DNA of 26,195 nucleotides from Chara braunii (taxonomy: Eukaryota; Streptophyta; Charophyceae; Charales; Characeae): the NCBI GenBank assembly GCA_003427395.1, contig BFEA01000014.1:4368776-4394970 (forward strand), read 5' to 3'. Below are positions 1-9,880 of this stretch, piece by piece (positions within the stretch are counted from its first letter, which is position 1; every line of letters starts with the position of its first letter). A program made the position numbers and the translations under genes. Under the pieces are notes generated by a model. It did no database searches. It worked only from the letters and a program-made list of their open reading frames with translations, and had not been told where the DNA came from.

Positions 1-88
<88 letters not shown>
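1..88. repeat. (TC)n microsatellite
   Basis: Uninterrupted TC dinucleotides run from the window edge to position 88, so the true tract probably extends to the left. The track is long enough to be a likely assembly break or slippage site. Confidence 0.98.
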
Positions 89-93
<5 letters not shown>

Positions 94-178
94 GCGCTCT
101 CTCTCTCACACAACGCGCAGTCTCTCTCTCACACACTGCCCACTCTCTCTCTCACGCCCTGCTCTCTCTCTCTCTGTT
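89..178. repeat. Degenerate CT-rich minisatellite, left copy
   Basis: Runs of CTCTCTCTC alternate with short spacers such as CACTGTGCG, ACAACGCGCAG and CACTGCCCA, about every 30 bases. The same pattern recurs at 1041-1325 on the other side of the satellite array, so the two CT-rich blocks frame that array. Confidence 0.75.
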
Positions 179-219
179 GTAAGCACTCCCTTTTGTTGCT
201 TTACGCCTATGATCTGAGT

Positions 220-1040
220 CGGGCGCTCCAAGTTGAATATATATCAAAATTAATTTAGTAAATGGCCCTTTTCAGCAACAAAATCCAACCCACTCATTGG
301 GCTCCCGCTTACTCGAATAATTGTCCGCGATTAGGCGCTTGAGTGTGCACATCTTTCAAGGATTGGGTGATCTTTGAATATTCCAGAATTTATAAAATCT
401 ATAAATTACCTTTTTCAGCCAATTAGAGGAGCAGCAGAACCCAGCCCATTCACTGGGGTCTTATTACTCAGCCAATCACCTATGATTGGGCGCTTGAATG
501 TGTTCCTTCTCGTCACAGATTGACTGATCCTTGAATATTCTGAAATTAATAAAATCAATAAATGGGCATTTTCAGCTATTAAGTGGAGCGGCAGAACCCA
601 ATCCACTCACAGGTTTCTCATTACTCAGCCAATTACCCGTGATTGGCCGCTTGACAGTGCCCCCTTTATAACAGATTGGTTGAATATCTCGAAATTAATA
701 AAATCAATAAATTGGCATTTTCAGCCAATAAGTGGAGCGGCAAAACCCAGTCCACTCACAGGGTTCTCATTACTCAGTCAATTACCAGTGATTGGCCGCT
801 TGACAGTGACCCCTTTTTCACAGATTGGTTGATCCTTGAATATCTCGAAATTAAGAAAATCAATAAATGAGCATTTTCAGCCGATAAGTGGAGCAGCAAA
901 ACCCAGTCCACTCACATGGTTCTCATTACTCAACCAATTACCCGCGATTGGCCGCTTGTCAGTGCTCCCGTTTTTTACAGATTGGTTGATCCTTGAAGAT
1001 CTCGAAATTAATAAGATCAATAAATGGGCATTTTCAGGGT
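220..1040. repeat. Tandem satellite, 143-157 bp unit, about 5.5 copies
   Basis: The landmark TTTTCAG recurs, ending at about 275, 418, 575, 724, 880 and 1037, giving spacings of 143, 157, 149, 156 and 157. Each unit also carries GATTGGCCGCTTG, an AT-rich stretch with AAAATCAATAAAT, GTGGAGC(A/G)GC and TCTCATTACTC. The later copies are more alike than the first one, as expected if the left edge is decaying. Open frames here are by-products of the repeat and I do not call them genes. Confidence 0.93.
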
Positions 1041-1325
1041 TCTCATTACTCTGTCGGCGCTCCCTCTCGCTCTCTTCATGCCCTCTCTCTCTTTCGCTCT
1101 CTCTCTCTGCGCAGTCTCCTTCTCCATTCCACTGCGCAGTCTCTCCCTCACTTCCACTGCACAGTCTCTCTCTTTCTCACTGCACAGTCACTCTCTCTCA
1201 CTCACTGTACTGTCACTCTCTCTCACTCATTGCACAATTACTCTCTTTCACTCACTGCACAGTCACTCTCTCTCACTTCACTGCACAGTCTCTCCCTCTC
1301 TCTCTTGCTCCCTCTTGCTCCTTAC
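1041..1325. repeat. CT-rich minisatellite with CACTGCACAGTC motif
   Basis: Repeats of CTCTCTC plus CACTGCACAGTC (variants CACTGCGCAGTC, CACTGTACTGTC, CATTGCACAATT) occur roughly every 30 bases. The core CACTGCACAGT is nearly self-complementary. Long overlapping Ser/Leu-rich frames on the plus strand come from the CT bias and are not credible proteins. Confidence 0.88.
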
Positions 1326-1330
1326 TATGA

Positions 1331-2760
1331 GGCGTGTGTTGTGTCGTCCTTCATTGTAGACTATAACCCGGCTCCTCCAGGAGTTTGCTTACTGCCACAA
1401 AAGGGCACGTTCAACGATGGTAGACAACTCAGCACTTAGCTGCAGCAACCTTATTTGCCATGGCTGCAGGTCGCCTGCTCAAGCGAACAGGTACGAACCA
1501 GTCGCATTCCAATTGCCTAGGTCACTTCTCTCGTTGACCTCACATACGGGGGCTGACGTCACCTATCCTGTTGACGTCATCCGCTCCCCCATAGTTGTCG
1601 TGCCAGCGACAGCACCTCGTGATCGAGAACGGGGTCCTTCAGACCCGTTGGCTGCGCTCGCCGTCGTTCACCGTCTGTGCGTTGCGGTCCCTCCGGTCGC
1701 CCCAGTTCTCGAATGACCCTTCTCCTTCCTCTGGCCCAGCTATATTCCCTTTCACGGCCTCGTCTGTCCCCAACAGTCCGCTGTCGCTGGCCCAGCCCTA
1801 AGGACTCACTAGCACCTTGGCTCAAAAAACGATCCTAGCTGGTACCAGTGGCCTCAAGCCAGCAGCAACCGTTGGCCTGCCCTGGTACCCATGTTTTTTT
1901 TTGGCTTGGTAGACCAGAAGAGATTGCCTTGCACTAGTACCCGTGTAGTGTCCGCTGAGCTGCAACAAATACCTGGCTGCGCCAAACACCATACCAATTT
2001 TGATTTGCGGAGCCACGAATCGTACCAACATTAAAGTTCAACCAACAACCGTTCCACGGTGGCCAGGCCGCCATGGAGTAATAAAATAAACATATCGAAC
2101 CGGGATGGGTCGCGGCAACACCAGATCAGACCATCCACCGTACCAAGCAGCGCGTGCATTGTACCAATTCCGTACCCACAATCGTGACAATCTGACGCGG
2201 CTGCCGAAATTCAAAAGTCAGTCCCGGTGAACCGACCGTTGATGTAACCAAAGTCTGCGTCATGGTAGTGTTGGGACAAACACCGCTCGATAATCAAGTG
2301 TCCACCCGAGTTCCGTACGACAATCAGCACGCCATGGCAACTCAGCAAAACACGGGTGCCACACAGTCAATAATTCCCGAGTTATAACAAGGATAAATTT
2401 CTAGTAAAACCCGGTAAAATTAAGGGAAGGTTAATAATTAAATAAAATCCTCTTTAAATCGGCGCGGAGTAATAATTAGGTAAATCATGGTTAAAATTTA
2501 TGAGGGCGAAATCGGACAAATCTTGTTCAATAATAAAATGATCACTTGTTTCTTTTTCTTTTTTCCATTTTTAATTTTATTATTTGCTTTTAATTTCTGG
2601 CCAATTTGAAGACAACCTCAGAACAGATGAAAAAAGTAGGCGCCATGCGCGGTGGACACGATTGTTTATTCGGTTAATTTCAAGGGTCAGTTCTCATGGT
2701 CAATGTGAGAAATTTTAAGACCCCTCTTTCGACCCCTAATTTTTTTCGAGAACTCTGATG
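1331..2760. other. No recognisable gene; unclassified, partly AT-rich DNA
   Basis: About 1.4 kb with only short, low-complexity or compositionally driven frames. Positions 1331-2380 are GC-moderate without an identifiable domain. Positions 2380-2640 are AT-rich, with T-rich runs near 2550-2590. If the G3 element extends leftward from its PBS at 3040, part of this could be its untranslated or decayed internal region, but I see no gag or pol motif to show it. Confidence 0.5.
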
Positions 2761-2863
2761 AAAGCGCCGGTTGATTCTTCCTTATGCACTTAACCCAAGG
2801 TTCAATCCCTGGTTTTTCGGGTGGCCGACTGGTCTGCTACCGCCCGACAACGTGTCGCTCCGT

Positions 2864-2941
2864 CGCTGCTGCTCATTTTCCCACTGTTTTTCGTCGCTCT
2901 GTCACTGCTGCTCGTTTTTCCGCTGTTTTTCGTTTGAAACG
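2864..2941. repeat. 39-bp tandem duplication in the G3 leader
   Basis: Two adjacent 39-bp copies (2864-2902 and 2903-2941) share CTGCTGCTC, then T-rich sequence, then CTGTTTTTCG, with several substitutions. Thirty-nine is 13 codons, so a minus-strand frame through it shows a 13-residue peptide repeat. That frame also crosses the PBS and LTR, which argues it is not coding. Confidence 0.8.
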
Positions 2942-3028
2942 CCCAAAAACGACCGAAATCCCCGACGGCGGGATTTGCCACTTTTTTACCTCCACGAGGT
3001 ATGGCGGGTGGGAGCGGGGAACGTTCCC

Positions 3029-3040
3029 GGTCTGATACCA
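3029..3040 (-). promoter_or_regulatory. Primer-binding site of a minus-strand LTR retrotransposon (G3)
   Basis: On the minus strand this reads TGGTATCAGACC, matching the TGGTATCAGA core used by plant LTR retrotransposons that prime with initiator tRNA-Met. It lies one base after a sequence ending TCTGTCACA, a plausible LTR end in CA. The element's internal region would therefore run left of 3029 and its 5' LTR right of 3042. Confidence 0.75.
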
Positions 3041-3041
3041 C

Positions 3042-3500
3042 TGTGACAGACCCGCCACGATCAAGACAAAGGGTTGACAGGAAGGAGATGGAGATGGAGC
3101 TGGAACGGACAGCGCAGCTCCGACGCGGACTCAACACGTACGTACTCCAAAAGTGCAGAATGAAGAATGAGGAAATACAGACTATAGCTAGGGTATACCC
3201 CCAGCGGACTGACTCGACCGGACTGAAATGGCATGGGAGGCCGAACAAGCAAATAGCCGAATAGGCCCTGGCTATAGGCTAGGGCAAATAGAGGCCCGTT
3301 GCAATTTTGAGCCACCTTATGTCTCTTAGCTTGTCCTTGTATATGCTTAAGTGGTTCATCCAGTGTGTCTGGACCCAGTCACGAAGGTTTATTCTCGGCC
3401 TAAGGAGTCTGTAAGTCGTATTTTACTGTTAGGCCATATAATGATCTAGTGATTTTTATGCCTTACCTCTGTGGAGTTGTCCATGCTCATTCTAGCGGGT
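3042..3500 (-). mobile_element. 5' LTR of G3 (outer boundary undefined)
   Basis: Sequence immediately upstream (minus strand) of the G3 PBS ends in TCACA, consistent with a TG...CA LTR end. The outer boundary cannot be fixed because no second copy of this LTR is in the window. The 3500 limit is set only by the start of the TTCAGG-rich fold-back repeat. Overlapping short frames on both strands are not credible genes. Confidence 0.5.
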
Positions 3501-3514
3501 TCCACTCGCAGTTA

Positions 3515-4030
3515 ACGACCACCTGAAATTTCAGAATGAAAGATTCTGAAGTGGTCTGAAACTGTTGAAATGTCGTGAAGAGACTTCAGATCATTTCAGA
3601 AGTTTCGGGTGGTTTGCAGGACAAGTTTTATGGTTTTTTTTTCTTTTATTTTTTTGCCTGTTTTTTCAGCCACTTCAGGTCATTTCAGGAATTTCAGGTG
3701 GGGACCTGAAACCGCTGAAGTGGCTGAAACTTTTGAATGGGGTTTCAGGTACCCCCATCCAAATGGTTGGATAGGGGTGCCTAAAACCCCTTTCAGAAGC
3801 TTCGTCCACTTCAGAACATTTCAGGAATTTCAGGTGGGGACCTGAAACCGCTGAAGTGGCTGAAGCTTCTGAAAGGGGTTTCAGGTACCCCAATCCCACC
3901 ATTTGCAATGGATCAACCTGAAGTGGTTGAACTGCCTGAAGGCGATTTCAGACAACCCCATGCATCGATCCACACACAATCCGAAAGTGTAGTAACCTAA
4001 AGTGGCTGAATTGCCTGAAAAGAAACCTGA
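3515..4030. repeat. Fold-back repeat of TTCAGG/CCTGAA units
   Basis: Short TTCAGG and CCTGAA motifs recur throughout in both orientations. An imperfect inverted repeat of about 95 bp per arm is centred near 3764 (loop ATGG): 3668-3762 pairs with 3767-3862. A local perfect hairpin TTTCAGGT-GGGG-ACCTGAAA occurs twice, near 3693 and 3830, so the block is also a direct repeat of about 137 bp. A T-rich run at 3631-3666 lies inside it. It could be a MITE, or the structured 3' end of the minus-strand LINE with a remnant poly(A). Confidence 0.8.
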
Positions 4031-5225
4031 AAATATATGCACCCGTTAACCATCTCTCGCGGGTTCGGGGCGAGTTGGTGGACCGAGACTTGGTGGAGGT
4101 AGGCGATCCATTGCTCTTTTTCATGGAGTACTCTTATTTTGAAAGGTTCCGCCTTTTGACAAAGAATTGTTTGTTCCGGAGAGGTTCTTTGAGGGATGGT
4201 ATTCCAACTTATTTGGAAGAGGTTTACTCTTATTGAGCCGTCGGGCTCGCAATAGACAATGATGCCCACCTCACTTAGTCAATCCCTCAATACCACCCAG
4301 TCTGATTCCTGTAGGGTGGGGCCGGTGGGCCTTTCCTGAGAATTCTCCGCCAGGCTAGGGGGACTTTTTCTATTATAACTTCCAAGGCTTCGTCCGGCCG
4401 ATGGCAGTAGCGTAGTTTCTCTTTTTCGTATCCCATATATCTTTTATCCTTATTATTCCTCGCCTTACCAAGCCTTGCCATGTGGAATCCATGCAATGGA
4501 GGGTTTGTCCCCTTGAGTCTGCTATCCATCTGTTACCAAAAAGGGATTGTCGTGCCACCTCTTCCCATCTCTCTAGTGGAGTTTTATCTGGCAGGGGGAA
4601 ACTTCTTCATATTTTCAGAAGGTCAGGCCAAAAGGGGTCATTGCGCAAGTCGACCCTTGCTGCCTGTCTGGATGAGTCTGGGAGGGGATCACGCTGCCAT
4701 TGTTGCGCACCTCCTCTTGGAATGGGCCATCCCCTATTTTTCAGCCATATCAACGGGTTACTCCTTTCCACTTTTTGTGGTGCTAGGCGGGTGATGTGTT
4801 ACAAAGCTAACCCTTTCCACGGGGACTCTAGATTGAAAAGAAGGTGTTTGAGCCATTGTATTGCTAGTGCTTTAGTTTGTATAAAAGGATCGATAATGCT
4901 CAGTCCCAATTTCGATTTGGGTTGGATTATGGATTGCTCAGCCACTCTACTGATCACGTTGTGCTTCTCACAATTTTCTCTCCACAGGAAGGCAAGGGGT
5001 GAAAGACATTTTTGTCTAATGCCCAGATAACTGATTTATACCAAAAAGAGACCAATACTACGTTATTAATTACTAGGGAGCGCATCCAATTAGTGAGGTA
5101 TGTTTATCCTTCCAGAGTATCATCTTTTCCAAAGGTGGACTAGAGATCCATTCACTGTTAGTAGACAGTCTGCCTTCTACTGACATCAACACCCAAAGTA
5201 GTCTAATGGGGGTTTCCTTTGGAAG
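4000..5225 (-). pseudogene. LINE ORF2 C-terminal region (broken)
   Basis: Minus-strand frames downstream of the RT, joined only through frameshifts and stops, keep the character of the region after the RT thumb in plant LINEs. One stretch near 4840-4930 reads LGLSIIDPFIQTKALAIQWL, which matches the usual GGLG-(I/L)-D-...-AL-..-KW signature of L1-type ORF2 proteins. Further frames at 4287-4558 and 3997-4269 continue in the same direction as Trp- and basic-rich sequence. The role within the intact protein would be RNA or target binding after reverse transcription. No ribonuclease H domain is recognisable. The region has several frame changes and is not translatable as one protein. Confidence 0.7.
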
Positions 5226-6640
5226 TCATTTGAGCCTGGGTTCTTCCTGGACCGACAGTTTCACACCTTGATGGTGTATCCACCACCCTTGGGTTTTGTT
5301 TCCCCAATTGATCTTCATATTAGATAGTCTACAGAAGCGGTTCATCATATGTTGGATCTCTGCCATCGATTCACGGAAGACCTCAATCATTAAAGTCAGA
5401 TCATCTGCAAACAATGAGCAGACCGGAATTGTCTCCTCGGTATTGAAGACACTTGAATTTTCTTGATATTCTTATGTTTTCTCAAATTGGCTGTTAGTGC
5501 TTCCATGACTATGACGAACAAGTAAGGGGCTATAGGGTCACCTTGCGTGATTGACCTTTGGAGATCAATGAGCGGGGCTAGATTGAATTTTTCATTCACC
5601 ATGACTCTAGTCGTTGCGTTCATGTGAAGGATTTTTACCCAACGTCTGAAGCACGACCCAAAGTTAAGCTTCTCTAGGCATTAATCTAGGACCAACCAAT
5701 CCACATGGTCATATGTTTTCTCAAAGTCAATGAAAATGATCGCTGCATTGTGTTTAGATTGTCTTGTTAGCTTTGATCATTTCACTTACTAGGAGGACAT
5801 TGTCCTGGATGTTCCGACCTTGAATAAAACCAGTTTGGTCAGGGATGACATCGGTCATGACTGGTACCATACGGTTTGTCAGGGCTTTGACCATTAATTT
5901 GTGTATTACTTTTAGCAGTGTGATGAACATTTAATTCCTAATGTTGGTCCTTTCCCCTTTTTTGTGTAATAGCGTCAGTACTCCTTGACTCACGATCTCC
6001 CATGTCTGGTCTGTTGCCCATACTGCATAATAGTAGTCCATAAAGTCTTGTGAGATGCATATTCACATTAGCTCCCAAAATTATTTGGGTAACCCATATA
6101 TTTCTGAGGTTTTTTCCTCTTCCATTTGTAGTAACGTTGTTCATATTTCCTCTTTTGTCAGGGGGTTATCTAAAGCATCTTTTTGTTGCTCTTTGAGCGT
6201 TTTGTTTAATGAGCGCAAAAATTCTTCAATTTTCTTCATACGTTGTGCAGTAGGTAAGTTTTCGCATTATGATGTGAATAGGTTCTGGTAGAAATCCCTT
6301 GCTATTTTTGTGCAGACCGTCGTGGATGTGTGTAAAGGGCCATGGTTGCATTTAGGGTCAGACTCTTCCAAGGCCTCAATTATCGATCTTTCGGCCTTTG
6401 CTTTGACCATTATGAAGAACCTTGCATTCATTGCACCTTCCATGTTGCGTTTAGTTTCCCCCGGATTCTGACTCCTTGCCATCGGTGTTCCATATATCCT
6501 AGAAGGCGGGCTTCCATGTTCCGAATAGTGTCGGTTAGCTCAGCTTGTTCCATAATATTTTTTGTGTCATCCTCTTGCGTTGCCTCGCGAGGAGTTTTGA
6601 GTATCCATTGCACTTGCGACCTAAAAATTTCAGGTCGTTG
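5226..6640 (-). pseudogene. LINE ORF2 reverse transcriptase (broken)
   Basis: The RT would copy LINE RNA at a nicked target. Reading leftward there is a linker (6200-6482, containing ARDFYQNLF), then the fingers segment with DQTGFIQGRNIQDNVLL near 5790-5840. Next is catalytic motif A, FIDFEKTYDHVDW, whose first aspartate codon is at 5728-5726. Then comes QGDPIAPYLF near 5518-5545. The catalytic FADD is at 5411-5400, followed by MNRFCRLSNMKINW, the usual F-x-GL-x-IN segment. Both catalytic motifs are intact, but the frame changes at about 5760, between the QGDP and FADD motifs near 5420, and at stops near 5680 and 5938. It is a pseudogene of a non-LTR RT. Confidence 0.92.
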
Positions 6641-7570
6641 TTATTTTGTCATTTATTTGGTCCCTCTGTTCTTGCCAAAAAGACCGGACTTCCTTGAGAA
6701 AGATATTAAAGCGCTCGATGGACAATGGAGAAATATTAAATTTATAAAATTTTCTACCTTGGTCTGGTTTCTTCCTAAATGATAATATGGCAATACACAT
6801 TGCGTGATCACGATCAGGGTATGGGTTGCGAAAGAAGATCTCAGCCAATTGAAAGGCCCTTGCATTTCTTCTGAAATTAGGATCATGTCAATGCGGGATT
6901 TCAATGCTTTTTCCGTATCGTTCTTGCGAAAACATGTGAATCAGCGATCAGTGGGGAATTGTCTTTTGGAAGTGTTGACGAGGTTAAGAGATTGTGATAG
7001 CTCCGCGATGATTCTTTTATCATTTTGTATGTAAGTTGGATATGGTGTTGGAATTTTCCATCTATCCAGTAAGCGGTCTGGGGCGGTGTTGAAATCACCT
7101 ATACAGATCGTGGGGATGCCCGCTCGGAGTTTTATTTTAATTTTTAAGAGACTCTAAGAAAATTTGGCGTGTTGCCATTTCGTTTTGAGCATAAATGTTT
7201 AAAATACTAACTACTTCTAACTCCAACATTCCCAGCAAATAGACCCACCTACCTTCGTCCTGATTAACTGCCCAGTTCAACATCTCCACCCTCGTGTCGG
7301 GGCGGAGCCATATAACGACTCCCACACTCCCTGGCCAGGGAGCATGAGCTCTTAAAGTCTGGTGCGACCAATTTTCTTTGTCTATGTGGTTATAATCCAG
7401 GTTGTCCATGAGATGAGTTTCTTGCAGACACACTACATCCAGCCATTGTCTCCGTCTACCCCTTTAAGTTGGTCCGTGATTGCTTGTTTTTTGAGAGTTT
7501 CGCTGTGGTCAGTCCGTTTACGTTAATTGAGCGCAGATCGAGATCGGCTTGTCGTTTACAAAGTTTTCAA
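6641..7570 (-). pseudogene. LINE ORF2 apurinic/apyrimidinic-type endonuclease (broken)
   Basis: The endonuclease would nick target DNA for target-primed reverse transcription. The N-terminal strand reads SINVNGL (7530-7510), the usual metal-binding Asn segment. After a frameshift near 7459, VVCLQETHLM gives the catalytic Glu (near 7430). SVGVVIWLRPD and GRWVYLLGMLELEVVSILN follow. IGDFNTAPDRLLDRW near 7070-7100 is the GDFN motif. SRIDMILISEEM near 6880-6900 matches R(I/L)D-x-(I/V)L-(V/I)S, and PDRDHAM near 6810 carries the terminal DH pair. At least three frame changes separate these motifs, so no intact enzyme can be made. Confidence 0.92.
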
Positions 7571-7714
7571 GCCTTGTCCCTACCATATAATGCATCCACT
7601 GTATTCATCCTTATTGGGTTGCTTTTCACAGTTATCTGTGTTTCTACATGGGCAGCCACTTTTCAATGTCGAAAAGGCTGCCATTCTGTAGTGTGCCATT
7701 TCTGAGCAGCTTCA

Positions 7715-8885
7715 CTAGGAATGTATTGATATCTGTTGTCGACCAGAGGTCTCCGACTTGATCTTTAACAACTGCAAACTCATGTGAACTTCCTTGTCAA
7801 ACCATTGCAGGTCTTCTATTGGTGCATGGTCAAAGCGCAGAAAAATGTCCTTGATAGCCAGTCTTTGTTGACAGTATGATATCACTAGGGTTGAGGTGAC
7901 TCCCTTCGGAAGCTGTTCGTGTATCAGTTGTGAGATTTCTGTTCTCCGCAGTGCCAAACTTTCTGCTCGTGAAGTGAGTGGGAGAAAGAAGTAGGAGCGT
8001 CCTCTTATAGTTACCTCTCCATTTGTCGTTCCAGGGGGAACAACAAGACCCAGTTCCCAAGCATAATCTTTATTCCTCACTGGTAGGAATGCGATGCCTT
8101 TATTCGAGGGTGTTCTGTCAGGGGGTACTTTTTTCTAGGAGATGGGCATTTTTTTGCCTCTTGCTAGTGAGTTCATCTTTCGGGGGTTTTGGAGAGGGGG
8201 GGGTATTTTGTTGGCTTTGTTGCTCCTGGGAAGTGGCCGGCGTCCAAGCTGCCAGTGCTAGGCACAGACCCTCTGGAGTATTCGTTCTTGTTTGTTTTGT
8301 TTCTCCCTGCTTCTCGGTCACTCCGTTTGCCAGGTTGGGTTTTTTATCTCCGACTGCCTGGCCGGTCTTGTCCCGTGCCGGTGATCCCTCATACTTTTTC
8401 TCGGTTGCATTCACCAGCTGGCTCTCGCCCTTTGCCCCCTCATTTAGTTCTTCCTCAATCCCTTTCTCCTTGTCGTATAACGTTGTCCCTGCGTTATTAT
8501 TTTTCTGCTCTTCTTTGTTCCTCGGTATTTGCCAATTCTTCTGCTCGCTTGTTGTTTTGTTTTCTCCTTGGGGACTGTGGTATTTTTCTTGTGTGCTCAT
8601 CCTTGTCACTTTGTTCCTTGTGGTAGTGTCGCCGTCCTGTGTGTCCACCTGTTCTTCATGCTCCTCGTGTAACACCTGGTCTGCGGTAGGGGGTTGGAAG
8701 CGGATGAGTATAGTAGTGAGTATTTTTTGGCAGATGTCTTGCCAGTCAGTCCCCTCTGAAAGGCCCTGCACCAAAACCCTCTGAAGACTTGCACTGTTTT
8801 CCAGCATAGGGATCAATGCCCTATACACCCCGTCCCATAATTCCTCATTGTCTACCGCATGGGCGCGGGGAACGCAGCCCTAAGG
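7715..8885 (-). pseudogene. LINE ORF1, C-terminal part (unrecognised domain)
   Basis: Two minus-strand frames abut with one frameshift near 8115. The upstream one (8828-8118, about 236 residues) starts with a short helical segment and is then hydrophilic and rich in Gln, Glu, Lys, Thr and Pro, like a disordered nucleic-acid-binding tail. The downstream one (8080-7715, about 121 residues) has RNKDYAWELGLVVPPGT and a leucine-rich end. I do not recognise this domain. Its position just before the endonuclease makes it either the end of ORF1 or an N-terminal extension of ORF2. The sequence still reads open across the (GA)n boundary side for about 15 codons before 8830. Confidence 0.6.
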
Positions 8886-8916
8886 TAGTCAAATCAATGA
8901 GACTAAGAGCTAACGC

Positions 8917-8917
<1 letters not shown>

Positions 8918-8958
<41 letters not shown>

Positions 8959-8959
8959 N

Positions 8960-9007
<48 letters not shown>

Positions 9008-9131
9008 TCCATTTATTGTTATGAGTGTGAGAGAGAAAGAAATAGAGAGAGACAGAGGGGGGGGGCCTACCAGAGAGAGAGAGAGAAAGAGGGGGGGGGA
9101 CTACGAGAGAGAGAGAGAGAGAGAGAGAGAG
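8918..9131. repeat. (GA)n microsatellite with an ambiguous base
   Basis: Long GA runs (8920-9002, 9073-9087, 9105-9130) are broken by GTTTGTTCCATTTATTG and by two near-identical stretches of GA followed by about ten G. An N at 8959 lies inside the longest run, so the length here is not reliable and the position may be an assembly join. Confidence 0.97.
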
Positions 9132-9177
9132 GCTGAATGACAAAATTGAAATATGGGTCAAATTGCGGCTGCAATTT

Positions 9178-9530
9178 ATTTCGCAGTTGGAATGATTTTT
9201 TAAAAATTTATGTAGCGTTTTTCCTGGAAAGATCACGACAAAATCTACGAGTATTCCAATTTTCAGGTTTTTTCACGTATTCTTTTGAGCGCGAAAACTC
9301 ACTGAATTTGGAGTACTTTTTTAGTTGGCCCAGGCATGGCTGAGTGGCAAAAATGGAAAATGTGTTGAATCGGCGTGACGATTATTTCGCAGTCTAAATG
9401 ATTTTTTCTAAATGTTATATTATTATTTCTGGAAAGAACACGACCTCATCTATGGATTCTCAAAATTTCAGATTTTTGTGCATGTTCGTCTGAGCACAGA
9501 AAATTGCCAAAGTTGCCTCTTGCAAAACGC
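9178..9530. repeat. 206-bp tandem repeat, two diverged copies
   Basis: ATTTCGCAGT followed by (T/C)(T/A)(G/A)AATGATTTTTT begins at 9178 and again at 9384. Both copies continue with CTGGAAAGA(T/A)CACGAC, a TTTTCAG- or TTTCAGA-type stretch, TCGTCTGAGC or TTTTGAGCGC, and AAA(A)CTCACTGAATT or its diverged form. Copy identity is only moderate. It resembles a short satellite and lies directly after the (GA)n tract inside the LINE. Confidence 0.8.
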
Positions 9531-9534
9531 CTGT

Positions 9535-9880
9535 TTCGTTGTGCTTGACCTCCCTGTTTTGAGAAGACGAGGCTCAACGCCTCGGCCTGAGGGCCCTTTT
9601 ACAGTTCACATGCCCTCACTTCTTTTTGGGGTCCGCTTCTACCCGAGGACCGGGCCAATGCCCCCCACTTCTTTTTGGGGTCCACTTCTAACCGAGGACC
9701 GGTCCTTCGTTTTTCCAAAAGTCCCGGTTCTACCAGAGCTAGCTGTAGGTAGTCCGCAATTTAGGCAAGGACCGGTCCCCCAATTCTTTTTGCCCCCTAA
9801 GAACCCACTTTGCGTCCTGGTCGCCCGCCGCCAAAAATGTGACACCTTGACACAGACGCGGAAGCCCACTATACCGCAGC
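9535..9880. repeat. Repeat-bearing block with a 49-bp tandem duplication
   Basis: CACTTCTTTTTGGGGTCC occurs at 9617 and 9666, each followed by (G/A)CTTCTA(C/A)CCGAGGACCGG. A third partial match to GGACCGGTCC lies near 9770. The block has no recognised coding domain. It completes the stretch that separates the two parts of LINE ORF1 and may be insertion or diverged ORF1 sequence. Confidence 0.6.

Noticed and set aside
1-178. CRISPR-like or telomere-like array at the left edge
   Set aside because: Simple TC repeats without spacers, and no TTTAGGG-type units.
836-1439. Overlapping Ser/Leu/His-rich open frames of 110-164 codons
   Set aside because: They are read from satellite and CT-repeat DNA in several frames at once, with no codon-level sign of a protein.
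2795-2822. GGTTCAATCCC with a following T-run, resembling a tRNA T-arm or SINE B box
   Set aside because: No A box, D-arm or acceptor stem fits at the right distance, and the stem around it has a mismatch.
8023-8784. 253-codon plus-strand frame, Phe/Ser/Val-rich, looking like a membrane protein
   Set aside because: It is the antisense of the hydrophilic LINE ORF1 tail. Charged codons on the minus strand read as hydrophobic ones on the plus strand.
8816-9236. Arg-Glu and Ser-Leu repeat frames of more than 100 codons
   Set aside because: Direct translation of the (GA)n tract on either strand.
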